The translations under genes were made by a program, and so were the position numbers. Source: Planctomycetota bacterium (GTDB lineage: Bacteria; Planctomycetota; Phycisphaerae; Sedimentisphaerales; Anaerohalosphaeraceae). From it: DNA of 35,420 bases. This document shows positions 25,741 to 34,693 of the stretch, in pieces (the first letter of the stretch is position 1; the number at the start of each line of letters is the position of its first letter). The notes beneath the pieces were generated by a model that had not been told where the DNA came from, did no database searches, and saw only the letters and a list, made by a program, of their open reading frames with translations. The DNA is taken from assembly GCA_016873215.1 (NCBI GenBank), contig VGXU01000026.1:1-35420 (forward strand). The letters are read 5' to 3'.

Positions 25741-28700
25741 GTGCCGAAACGAAAAGACATAAAAAAGATTTTGATTATCGGTTCGGGGCCGATTGTCATC
25801 GGTCAGGCCTGCGAGTTTGATTACTCCGGCGCCCAGGCCTGCAAGGTTCTGCGCAAGGAAGGCTATAAGGTCATCCTGGTCAACAGCAACCCGGCTACGA
25901 TTATGACCGACCCGGAACTGGCGGACAAGACTTATATCGAGCCGATTACACCGGAGATGGTCGCCAAAATCATCGAGAAAGAGCGGCCCGACAGCCTGCT
26001 GCCGACGCTGGGCGGACAAACGGGGTTAAATACCGCCGTAGCTCTTGCCGAAAGCGGCGTGCTGAAAAAATACAAAGTCAAACTGCTTGGCGCCGATTTA
26101 AAGGCCATCAAACGGGCCGAGGAGCGTGACCGTTTCAAAAAAATCATCCAGGACATCGGCTTAGATGTACCGCAAAGCGGCTACGCCCATTCGCTGGATG
26201 AGGCGATTAAAGTTGCCGAAGAAATCGGCTTTCCGGTGATTATCCGGCCGTCCTATACGCTGGGCGGTATGGGCGGCAACGTCGCCTACAATATCGAGGA
26301 ATACAGGCGTATGGCACAGTGGGGGCTGGACCTCAGTCCCCGGCATCAGATTCTGGTCGAAGAGTCCGTAGTCGGCTGGAAGGAATTCGAGCTGGAGGTG
26401 ATGCGCGACCGCAAAGACAACGTCGTGATTGTCTGCTCGATTGAAAATCTCGACCCGATGGGCATTCACACCGGCGACAGCATCACCGTTGCCCCGGCCC
26501 AGACGCTGACCGACAAAGAATATCAGATTATGCGCGACGCCTCGCTGAAAATTATTCGTGCCATCGGCGTCGAGACCGGCGGCTCGAATATCCAGTTTGC
26601 CGTCAGTCCCAAAAACGGGAAATTATACGTTATCGAAATGAATCCCCGCGTCTCGCGCAGCTCGGCGCTGGCCTCCAAGGCCACGGGATTTCCGATTGCC
26701 AAAATTGCGTCGCTGCTGGCGGTGGGTTATACGCTCGACGAGATTCCCAACGACATTACTAAAAAGACGCCGGCCTGTTTTGAACCGACGATTGACTATG
26801 TTGTGGTCAAATGGCCGCGGTTTACATTTGAAAAATTCCCGGCCACAAGCCCTGAGCTGACGGTGCAGATGAAATCCGTCGGCGAGGCGATGTCCATCGG
26901 ACGTACCTTCAAAGAATCGTTTCAAAAGGCCATTCGTTCGATGGAAATCGACCGTTATTCGCTTGACGCCAAACACATCAAGCCCGGCCTGAATGATGAA
27001 CAAATCAATGAACGGCTCCGGAAAAATTACTGGGACAAACTCTGGTATGTTGCCGAGGCCTATCGGCGTAAATTCACCACCGAGCGGATTTATGAGCTGA
27101 CGCATATCGACCCGTGGTTTCTTAATCACATCCGTGACATCGTAGAGATGGAAGCGAACCTCTTTGCCGGCGGGCTGGAAGAACTGATGCCTGAATTGCT
27201 GCGGCAGGCCAAGCAGTGGGGGTTTTCCGACAAGTACCTGGCGATGAAATTCGGCGTGGAAGAAACGGAGATTCGCAAAAAACGGTTTGATGCCGGCATC
27301 CGCGCCGTCTATAAAATGGTCGATACCTGCGGCGCCGAGTTTGAAGCGGCGACGCCGTATTTATATTCGACTTTTGAAACCGAGTGCGAGGCCAACCCGA
27401 CAAAACGCCGGAAAATTATGATTCTGGGAGGCGGCCCAAACCGTATCGGGCAGGGTATTGAGTTTGACTATTGCTGTGTCCACGCGGCCTTTGCGCTCAA
27501 GGAAATCGGCGTCGAATCCATCATGGTCAACTGTAACCCGGAAACCGTTTCGACCGATTATGATACGTCCGACCGGCTGTATTTTGAGCCTTTGACGTTT
27601 GAGGATGTGATGTCGATTGTCGAGACGGAAAAGCCCGACGGCGTGATTGTACAGTTCGGCGGCCAGACGCCGCTCAAATTATCAAAATCCCTGTACAAAG
27701 CGGGTGTGCCGATTATCGGCACGTCGCCCGAAAGCATTCAAAAGGCCGAAGACCGCAAATTATTCAATCAGCTTGTGGACAAGCTGGGCCTCCTGCAGCC
27801 GGCCGGCGCTACGGCGATGACGTATGAACAGACGCTGAAAGTCGCGGGCAACCTGGGCTATCCGGTTTTAGTTCGGCCGTCGTTTGTGCTGGGCGGCCGT
27901 GCGATGCATATTGTCTATGATGAGTCGGCGTTGAAAGCCTGTGTGCGGGAAGCGCTGGAGGTCTCCGGCGAACATCCGATTCTGATTGACAAGTTTCTCG
28001 ATGATGCGACCGAGCTGGATGTCGATGCCATTTGTGATGGCAAGACCGTCGTCATCGGCGGTGTGATGGAACATATCGAGGAAGCCGGCGTTCATTCCGG
28101 CGACAGCGCCTGTTTTCTTCCGCCGGTGTCGCTCAAGCCCGAAATTATCGCCGAGGTCAAACGGCAGACTAAAATGCTGGCGATGGAATTGCAGGTCAGA
28201 GGCCTGATTAATATCCAGTTCGCCGTCAAAGACGACAAAATTTATATCATCGAAGTCAACCCGCGCGCCTCGCGGACGATTCCATTTGTCAGCAAGGCCA
28301 TCGGTGTTCCGCTGGCGAAATTGGCCGCCAAGGTGCAGGCGGGAATGACACTGGAAGAATTGGGTTTTACCGAAGAAGTCTCTCGAAATTATTATTCAGT
28401 CAAAGAAGCGGTCTTCCCATTTATGAAGTTCTCCGGGGCGGATGTGATTTTAGGCCCCGAAATGCTTTCGACCGGCGAAGTGATGGGCATTTCCGACGAT
28501 TACGGCATTGCCTATGCCAAATCGCAGATTGCCGCCGGGTGCAGTTTGCCGACGAAGGGCACGGTTTTTATCAGTGTCCGCGACGCCGACAAAGCCCGCG
28601 GCATTCAGGTCGCCAAAAAATTGCTTGAACTGGGATTTAAAATTCTGGCCACGCGCGGCACCTGCATTGAGCTGATTAAGAACAATATCCCTTCGGAATT

Positions 28701-28953
28701 CGTGCGCAAGGTGGTCGAAGGCCGGCCCAACGTGGTCGATTTGATGATTAACAACGAGGTGGATTTGATTATCAACACTACCATCGGCGAACAGACGATA
28801 AAGGATTCATTTCCGATTCGCCGGACGGCGCTGGATCGTCAGATTCCGTATTTTACCACGATTCGCGGCGGCCTGGCCGTCGCGCGCGCCATCGAAGCTT
28901 TGCAAAAGGAAAAATTAACCGTCAAAGCGATACAATCCTATTACAGGAAATAA
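25741..28953 (+). CDS. carB: Carbamoyl-phosphate synthase large subunit, second copy
   Basis: This 1070-residue CarB is of the more usual (E. coli-like) type, with [35 protein letters not shown] in the first half. Catalytic segments are complete: [15 protein letters not shown] and [15 protein letters not shown] for the two ATP sites, [19 protein letters not shown], and an allosteric domain with [15 protein letters not shown] and INTTIG. A GTG start at 25741 is chosen: it gives a VPKRKD beginning parallel to MPKRND of the first copy and has AAGGAAAG just upstream. A TTG six codons earlier overlaps the previous gene but has no better site. It lies 10 bp after the first carB and 6 bp before carA. 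Confidence 0.94.
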   Translation: MPKRKDIKKILIIGSGPIVIGQACEFDYSGAQACKVLRKEGYKVILVNSNPATIMTDPELADKTYIEPITPEMVAKIIEKERPDSLLPTLGGQTGLNTAVALAESGVLKKYKVKLLGADLKAIKRAEERDRFKKIIQDIGLDVPQSGYAHSLDEAIKVAEEIGFPVIIRPSYTLGGMGGNVAYNIEEYRRMAQWGLDLSPRHQILVEESVVGWKEFELEVMRDRKDNVVIVCSIENLDPMGIHTGDSITVAPAQTLTDKEYQIMRDASLKIIRAIGVETGGSNIQFAVSPKNGKLYVIEMNPRVSRSSALASKATGFPIAKIASLLAVGYTLDEIPNDITKKTPACFEPTIDYVVVKWPRFTFEKFPATSPELTVQMKSVGEAMSIGRTFKESFQKAIRSMEIDRYSLDAKHIKPGLNDEQINERLRKNYWDKLWYVAEAYRRKFTTERIYELTHIDPWFLNHIRDIVEMEANLFAGGLEELMPELLRQAKQWGFSDKYLAMKFGVEETEIRKKRFDAGIRAVYKMVDTCGAEFEAATPYLYSTFETECEANPTKRRKIMILGGGPNRIGQGIEFDYCCVHAAFALKEIGVESIMVNCNPETVSTDYDTSDRLYFEPLTFEDVMSIVETEKPDGVIVQFGGQTPLKLSKSLYKAGVPIIGTSPESIQKAEDRKLFNQLVDKLGLLQPAGATAMTYEQTLKVAGNLGYPVLVRPSFVLGGRAMHIVYDESALKACVREALEVSGEHPILIDKFLDDATELDVDAICDGKTVVIGGVMEHIEEAGVHSGDSACFLPPVSLKPEIIAEVKRQTKMLAMELQVRGLINIQFAVKDDKIYIIEVNPRASRTIPFVSKAIGVPLAKLAAKVQAGMTLEELGFTEEVSRNYYSVKEAVFPFMKFSGADVILGPEMLSTGEVMGISDDYGIAYAKSQIAAGCSLPTKGTVFISVRDADKARGIQVAKKLLELGFKILATRGTCIELIKNNIPSEFVRKVVEGRPNVVDLMINNEVDLIINTTIGEQTIKDSFPIRRTALDRQIPYFTTIRGGLAVARAIEALQKEKLTVKAIQSYYRK

Positions 28954-28959
28954 ATACCT

Positions 28960-30114
28960 ATGCCGCAGAACAAAGCGATACTTTTATTGGAAGATGGAAC
29001 AGTGTTTGAAGGCCGGTCCTTTGGTGCCGAGGGTGTTGCCGTCGGAGAAGTGGTCTTTAATACGTCGATGGCCGGCTATCAGGAAATCACCACCGACCCG
29101 TCGTATTATGAGCAGATTCTCACAATGACCTATCCGATGATCGGCAACTACGGTACCAACGCACTGGACTGGGAATCGAGAAAGGTTTTTTGCTCCGGCT
29201 TCATCGTCAAGGAAAACTGTCCTATGCCCAGCAACTGGCGAAGCGAAAAATCCTTCAGCGATTATCTGAGGGAAAATAAGGTTGTCGGTCTGGAGGGCAT
29301 CGATACGCGCAAACTCGTCCGGCATATCCGCAATGAAGGTGCGATGCGGGGGATTATTTCGTCGTCGGAACTGAATATTGGCGTACTTAAAAAGAAACTC
29401 GGAGCATACCCCGGCTTGGTCGGACGCGATATCGTCAAGCAGGTCACGCTCGGCCAATCCTATAAATGGGACAAAGGTGTCGTCGATGTGCTGGCGGATA
29501 AAGAACTCAAGCCCGCCAAGAAATATAAAGTGATAGCGATGGATTACGGCATTAAACAGAATATACTGCGGCTGCTGGTGTCCCACGGCTGCAAGGTCGA
29601 GGTAATGGGCGCCGAGGCGACTGCCAAACAAATTCTGGCCAAAAAGCCCGACGGCATATTTTTAAGCAATGGCCCTGGCGACCCGGCGGCGGTGACTTAC
29701 GCCATCAATACGATTCGCGATTTGCTGGGCAAACTGCCGATCTTCGGCATCTGTCTGGGCCATCAGCTTCTGGGGCTGGCGCTGGGCGGCAAAACGTATA
29801 AGTTAAAATTCGGCCATCGCGGCGCCAATCATCCCGTCAAGAATCTCGATACCGGCGCCGTCGAAATCACCAGCCAGAACCACGGCTTTTGCGTGGACAT
29901 CGATTCGCTGGCCGGCAAAAATGTGGAATTGACGCACATTAATCTCAACGACAATACGCTGGAAGGTCTGCGTTGCAAAAAGCTCAAGGCGTTTGCCGTG
30001 CAATATCACCCCGAAGCCTCGCCCGGCCCGCACGATTCACACTATCTGTTCAATCAGTTCACTGCATGGATGGATAAGGTCAAAAAGCGAAAAAGTAAGC
30101 CGTTGTTATATTGA
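28960..30114 (+). CDS. carA: Carbamoyl-phosphate synthase small (glutaminase) subunit
   Basis: This 384-residue subunit hydrolyses glutamine and channels ammonia to CarB. The N-terminal CPSase small-chain domain contains LLEDGTVFEGRSFGA and FNTSMAGYQEITTDPSY. The C-terminal class I amidotransferase has the triad C265 (FGICLGHQLLGLALGG), H350 and E352 (YHPEASPGPHDSHYLF). Only one carA is present for two carB genes, so it may serve both large subunits. The order carB-carB-carA is the reverse of the common carA-carB. Only a weak stem-loop (GAAGC/GCTTC near 30130-30145) follows, so the operon end is not sharply marked. Confidence 0.95.
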   Translation: MPQNKAILLLEDGTVFEGRSFGAEGVAVGEVVFNTSMAGYQEITTDPSYYEQILTMTYPMIGNYGTNALDWESRKVFCSGFIVKENCPMPSNWRSEKSFSDYLRENKVVGLEGIDTRKLVRHIRNEGAMRGIISSSELNIGVLKKKLGAYPGLVGRDIVKQVTLGQSYKWDKGVVDVLADKELKPAKKYKVIAMDYGIKQNILRLLVSHGCKVEVMGAEATAKQILAKKPDGIFLSNGPGDPAAVTYAINTIRDLLGKLPIFGICLGHQLLGLALGGKTYKLKFGHRGANHPVKNLDTGAVEITSQNHGFCVDIDSLAGKNVELTHINLNDNTLEGLRCKKLKAFAVQYHPEASPGPHDSHYLFNQFTAWMDKVKKRKSKPLLY

Positions 30115-30174
30115 CACGACAAGCTTAATGAAGCGTCTCTGCTTCGGGTTATTTCCTTAAAGACATACTAAATA

Positions 30175-32415
30175 ATGCTCGAATTTATGAATAAATATTC
30201 CGTTTTTTTGGTATGTTTTGCTTTAGCGGCAAGCACGCTGCTGGTCTTTTGGCAGGTGCGTACTTTCGACTTTGTCGATTTTGACGACCATGACTATGTC
30301 TATAATAATCAGCACGTTTCAGGCGGACTGACCTGGGATGGTATTATCTGGGCATTCACTTCCGGTCATGCGTTTAACTGGCATCCCATGACATGGCTTT
30401 CCCTGATGCTCGATTGTGAGTTATTCGGCGTCAATCCCGGCCGGATGCACATAGTCAATGTGGTTCTGCATCTTGCCAACACCTTACTGTTGTTTGCGGT
30501 TCTCAGTAAAATGACCGGCTCCTTATGGCCGAGTGCGTTTGTTGCCGCCGCCTTTGCCCTGCATCCGATGCACGTCGAATCGGTCGCATGGATAACCGAA
30601 CGCAAGGACGTTCTGAGTACCTTTTTCCTGCTGCTGACCCTGGCCGCTTATGCCGGATATGTCAAACGCCCGTCCGTTTTCAAGTATATAATATCGCTTA
30701 TCTTTTTCGCGCTGGGTCTTATGGCAAAGCCGATGCTGGTGACGCTGCCGTTGGTACTGCTGCTTTTGGATTATTGGCCACTGAATCGATTTGATTCCCT
30801 GCCGGTAAGTGCCTCTGGTCGCCAGCCCAGAAAACTCGCCTCTCCTCCGACCGGCCGTGTGATTTGGTATAGAATGCTGATCGAAAAAATCCCTTTCTTT
30901 GCTCTCGCGGCTCTATCAAGTGGTATTACGTTCATTGTTCAGCTGGCCGGGGGCGCAATTAAGGATGTCACTACTCTTTCTTTGGCAAGCAGGGCTGCCA
31001 ATGTCTTCCTGTCCTACTTACGATATCTGGGTAAACTTTTCTGGCCGCAAAATCTTGCGGTATTTTATCCTTTTGACGCTCACCATTTTTCGTTCCGGCA
31101 GATTGCACTGTGTGCGATACTGCTGCTGAGTATATCCGTTTTTGTGATTCGTTTTGGGCGAACACAAAGGTATTTACCGGTGGGCTGGTTCTGGTTTGTG
31201 ATCACACTGATACCCGTGATAGGATTGGTTCAGGTTGGCGGCCAGGCTTTTGCCGACCGTTATACTTATATACCCTATATCGGTCTTTTTATCATGATAG
31301 CCTGGGGTCTGCCGGAACTGTGTTCGAAATGGCCCTATCGAAACGCAACCCTCGGCGTCACCGCGGCCCTTGTGCTGACTGCTCTGGGAATAGGTACATA
31401 CCGACAGGCAGGCCATTGGAATAACAGCATAACCCTTTTTTCTCACGCCATCAAAGTCACGAAAAATAATTATCGTATACACAATAATCTTGGCATTGTT
31501 TACAGCAAGCTTTGTCGATGGCAGGAGGCGATAGAGGTCTACGAACAAGCCATACGAATCAAGCCGGATTACGCCGAGGCACACTATAATCTTGGGAATG
31601 CTTACAGCAATCTTGGCCGCAGACAGGAGGCGATAGAGGCTTACAGACAGACGATACGAATAAAGCCGGACGAAGCCGAGGCATACAATAATCTTGGCAA
31701 TGCATACGCCACTTTTGGCCGCTATCAGGAGGCGATAGAGGCTTACAGGCAGGCGATACGAATAAAGCCTGAGTGCGCTGATACACACTATAATCTTGGT
31801 ATTATTTACGGCAATCTTAGCCGCTGGCAGGAGGCAATAGAGGCCTGTACGCAGGCGATAAGAATCAAACCGGATTTCGCCGAGGCATACAATAATCTTG
31901 GTAATGCTTACGTCAATCTGAGTCGCCGGCAGGAGGCGGTAGAGGCCTTCAACCAGGCGATACGGCTCAAGCCGGATGACGCCAAGGCATACGATAATCT
32001 TGGCAATATTCTTCTATCTGAAGGAAATTTCGGCGAGGCGATACGCCAAATAAAACGCTCCCTTGAAATAGAACCGAATAATATCGGCACAAAGAATAAC
32101 CTGGCATGGATGCTTGCCGTTTGTTCCGACCCGGCGGTCCGGGATCCTTCCGAGGCGATTCGTCTTGCGCAGGAGGCATGCACCGCAACAAACTCCATGA
32201 ACTTCAGCGTGCTTGACACACTTGGAGCTGCCTATGCCTCGGCCGGCAGATTCGCCGAGGCAATTGAGACCGCCAGGACTGCTTTGGCCCTTGTCGATAC
32301 TAAAGACCGTTCAAAGATCAAGGATGACATTCAGCATCGTCTTACCTTTTATACTCAGGGCAAACCATATATCGAATCAGCACAAAAACGTCCCGGCGAC
32401 CCCAATAAACCGTAG
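30175..32415 (+). CDS. TMTC-like membrane protein with C-terminal TPR repeats, copy 1
   Basis: This 746-residue protein has an N-terminal half with about ten hydrophobic helices, resembling GT-C/PMT-type glycosyltransferases and eukaryotic TMTC proteins. An acidic loop FVDFDDHDYVYNN follows the first helix, where GT-C enzymes place their catalytic acidic residues; HPMHVESVAWITERKDVLS is another family mark. The C-terminal half has six regular 34-residue TPRs (about residues 433-636), each near NLGNAYxxLGRxQEAIEAYRQAIRIKPD, then two degenerate ones ending VLDTLGAAYASAGRFAEAIETARTAL. A protein glycosyltransferase role is plausible but unproven. The start could also be the ATG at 30187; neither has a strong ribosome site. 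It is the first of three tandem homologues. Confidence 0.75.
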   Translation: MLEFMNKYSVFLVCFALAASTLLVFWQVRTFDFVDFDDHDYVYNNQHVSGGLTWDGIIWAFTSGHAFNWHPMTWLSLMLDCELFGVNPGRMHIVNVVLHLANTLLLFAVLSKMTGSLWPSAFVAAAFALHPMHVESVAWITERKDVLSTFFLLLTLAAYAGYVKRPSVFKYIISLIFFALGLMAKPMLVTLPLVLLLLDYWPLNRFDSLPVSASGRQPRKLASPPTGRVIWYRMLIEKIPFFALAALSSGITFIVQLAGGAIKDVTTLSLASRAANVFLSYLRYLGKLFWPQNLAVFYPFDAHHFSFRQIALCAILLLSISVFVIRFGRTQRYLPVGWFWFVITLIPVIGLVQVGGQAFADRYTYIPYIGLFIMIAWGLPELCSKWPYRNATLGVTAALVLTALGIGTYRQAGHWNNSITLFSHAIKVTKNNYRIHNNLGIVYSKLCRWQEAIEVYEQAIRIKPDYAEAHYNLGNAYSNLGRRQEAIEAYRQTIRIKPDEAEAYNNLGNAYATFGRYQEAIEAYRQAIRIKPECADTHYNLGIIYGNLSRWQEAIEACTQAIRIKPDFAEAYNNLGNAYVNLSRRQEAVEAFNQAIRLKPDDAKAYDNLGNILLSEGNFGEAIRQIKRSLEIEPNNIGTKNNLAWMLAVCSDPAVRDPSEAIRLAQEACTATNSMNFSVLDTLGAAYASAGRFAEAIETARTALALVDTKDRSKIKDDIQHRLTFYTQGKPYIESAQKRPGDPNKP
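31471..32082 (+). repeat. Six tandem 102-bp TPR-coding repeats
   Basis: Six in-frame units of 102 bp encode canonical TPRs. DNA similarity between units is high (for example the recurring CAGGAGGCGATAGAGGC). The corresponding array in copy 2 (about 33783-34292) has five units. The protein lengths differ by exactly one 34-residue unit, less one extra residue in the copy 2 acidic loop. Confidence 0.8.
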
Positions 32416-32446
32416 CTCACTTGCCTGATAGCCCGCTTTTCGCTTC

Positions 32447-32475
32447 TTGACAGCCGAGTTTTTTGTAAATACACT
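32447..32475 (+). promoter_or_regulatory. Sigma-70-type promoter of TMTC/TPR copy 2, start at the ATG
   Basis: TTGACA (32447-32452) and TACACT (32470-32475) are 17 bp apart. The start codon is at 32484, so transcription beginning 6-7 bases after the -10 box would start one to three bases before the ATG. No ribosome site is visible, suggesting a leaderless or nearly leaderless mRNA. Confidence 0.6.
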
Positions 32476-32483
32476 GTTAATCT

Positions 32484-34625
32484 ATGTTCGAGTCTCTGAA
32501 AAAATCTGCGCTGATTTTTATCTGTTTTGCTTTAACGGCAAGCACGCTGCTGGTCTTTTGGCAGGTACACACATTTGATTTCGTCAATTTTTTTGATGAT
32601 GATGACTATGTCTCTAACAACCAACACGTTTCAGGCGGGTTGACCGCAGAAAACATCCGCTGGGCATTCACTTCCGGCCATGCGGCCAACTGGCATCCCC
32701 TGACATGGCTTTCCCTGATGCTCGATTGCCAGATGTTCGGCCTTCATCCCGGCCGGATGCACCTGGTCAATGTGGTTCTGCATCTTGCCAACACTCTGCT
32801 GCTTTTTATGGTTCTCAGTAAAATGACCGGCTCCTTATGGCCCAGCGCGTTTGTTGCCGCCGCCTTTGCCCTGCATCCGATGCACGTCGAATCAGTCGCA
32901 TGGATAACCGAACGCAAGGACGTGCTGAGTACCTTTTTCCTGCTGCTGACCCTGGCCGCTTATGCCGGATATGTCAAACGCCCGTCCGTCTTCAAGTATA
33001 TAGCCTCGCTTATCCTTTTTGCGCTGGGTCTTATGGCAAAGCCGATGCTGGTGACGCTGCCGATTTTACTGCTGCTGCTGGACTATTGGCCGCTGAATCG
33101 TCTTGATTCCCTGCCGGCAAAGACCTCTGGCCGCCAGCCCAGAAAACTCGCTTCTCCTCCGGCCGGCCGTGTGATTTGGTATAGGATAGGGATCGAAAAA
33201 ATCCCTTTCTTTGCTCTCGCGGTTCTATCAAGTGGTATTACGTTAATTGCTCAGCGGGCCGGGGGCGCAATTAAGGATGTCACTGCTCTTTCTTTGGAAA
33301 GCAGGGCTGCCAATGTCTTCCTGTCCTACTTACGATATCTGGGTAAACTTTTCTGGCCGCAAAATCTTGCGGTATTTTATCCTTTTGACGTCGACCGTTT
33401 TTCGTTCCTGCAGATTGCGCTGTGTGCTTTGCTGGTGTTCGGTATATCCGTTTTAGTGATTTGTCTGGGGCGAACACGAAAGTACTTGCCGGTGGGCTGG
33501 TTCTGGTTTGTGATCACACTGATACCCGTGATAGGATTGGTTCAGGTTGGCGGTCAGGCTTTTGCCGACCGTTATACTTATATACCCTATATCGGTCTTT
33601 TCGTCATGATTTCCTGGGGTCTGCCGGAACTGTGTTCGAAATGGCCCTATCGAAACGCAACCCTCGGTGTCACCGCGGCCCTTGTGCTGACAGCTCTGGG
33701 AATAGGTACATACCGACAGGCAGGCCATTGGAATAACAGCATAACTCTTTTCTCTCACGCCAGCGAAGTCACGAAAAACAATTTTACTGCGAACAATAAT
33801 CTGGGCGCTGCTTACAGCCATCTTTGTCGATGGCAGGAGGCGATACAGGCCTTTAAACAAGCGATACAATTCAAACCGGATTTCGCCGAGGCATACTACA
33901 ATCTTGGCATTGCTTACATCAACCTTGGCCGCTGGCAGGAGGCGATGGAGGCCTGTAAGCAGGCAATACAATTCAGGGCGGAATACGCCGAGGCTCACAA
34001 TAATCTTGGCACTGCATACGCCAATTTGGGCCGCTGGCAGGAAACAATAGAGGCTTACAGGCAGGCGATACGAATAAAGCCGGATTTCGCCGAGGCATAC
34101 TATAATCTTGGGAACACTTACGTCAATCTGAGCCGCCGGCAGGAGGCGATAGAGGTGTACAGGCAGGCGATACGAATCAGGCCGTATTACGCCAAGGCAC
34201 ATTACGATCTCGCCAATACTCTCCTGTCTGAGGGGAATTTCGGCGAGGCGATACGCCACCTAAAACGCTCCCTTGAAATAGAACCGAACAATATCGGCGC
34301 AAAGAATAACCTGGCATGGATGCTTGCCGTTTGTTCCGACCCGGCGGTCCGGAATCCTTCCGAGGCGATTCGTCTTGCGCAGGAGGCATGCACCGCAACA
34401 AACTCCATGAACTTCAGCGTGCTTGACACACTTGGAGCTGCCTATGCCTCGGCCGGCAGATTCGCCGAGGCAATTGAGACCGCCAGGACTGCTTTGGCCC
34501 TTGTCGATACTAAAGACCGTTCAAAGATCAAGGATGACATTCAGTATCGTCTTACCTTTTATACTCAGGGCAAACCATATATCGAATCAGCACAAAAACG
34601 TCCCAGCGACCCCAACAAACCGTAG
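32484..34625 (+). CDS. TMTC-like membrane protein with C-terminal TPR repeats, copy 2
   Basis: This 713-residue paralogue of copy 1 has the same plan: an acidic loop (FVNFFDDDDYVSNN) after helix 1, multiple membrane helices to about residue 430, then five regular TPRs and two degenerate ones. It has one TPR fewer than copy 1. Conservation is uneven. The region around 33500-33740 and the last 300 bp are nearly identical in DNA to copy 1, while other parts differ at many positions, as expected after gene conversion. Like copy 1 it could be a GT-C-type protein glycosyltransferase; no substrate can be inferred. It has its own promoter 10 bp upstream and no ribosome site. Confidence 0.75.
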   Translation: MFESLKKSALIFICFALTASTLLVFWQVHTFDFVNFFDDDDYVSNNQHVSGGLTAENIRWAFTSGHAANWHPLTWLSLMLDCQMFGLHPGRMHLVNVVLHLANTLLLFMVLSKMTGSLWPSAFVAAAFALHPMHVESVAWITERKDVLSTFFLLLTLAAYAGYVKRPSVFKYIASLILFALGLMAKPMLVTLPILLLLLDYWPLNRLDSLPAKTSGRQPRKLASPPAGRVIWYRIGIEKIPFFALAVLSSGITLIAQRAGGAIKDVTALSLESRAANVFLSYLRYLGKLFWPQNLAVFYPFDVDRFSFLQIALCALLVFGISVLVICLGRTRKYLPVGWFWFVITLIPVIGLVQVGGQAFADRYTYIPYIGLFVMISWGLPELCSKWPYRNATLGVTAALVLTALGIGTYRQAGHWNNSITLFSHASEVTKNNFTANNNLGAAYSHLCRWQEAIQAFKQAIQFKPDFAEAYYNLGIAYINLGRWQEAMEACKQAIQFRAEYAEAHNNLGTAYANLGRWQETIEAYRQAIRIKPDFAEAYYNLGNTYVNLSRRQEAIEVYRQAIRIRPYYAKAHYDLANTLLSEGNFGEAIRHLKRSLEIEPNNIGAKNNLAWMLAVCSDPAVRNPSEAIRLAQEACTATNSMNFSVLDTLGAAYASAGRFAEAIETARTALALVDTKDRSKIKDDIQYRLTFYTQGKPYIESAQKRPSDPNKP

Positions 34626-34656
34626 CTCACTTGCCTGATAGCCCGCTTTTCGCTTC

Positions 34657-34685
34657 TTGACAGCCGAGTTTTTTGTAAATACACT
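34657..34685 (+). promoter_or_regulatory. Sigma-70-type promoter of TMTC/TPR copy 3, start at the ATG
   Basis: This is the same promoter as that of copy 2: TTGACA (34657-34662), 17 bp, TACACT (34680-34685), with the start codon at 34694. It is part of the duplicated spacer. Confidence 0.55.
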
Positions 34686-34693
34686 GTCAATCT

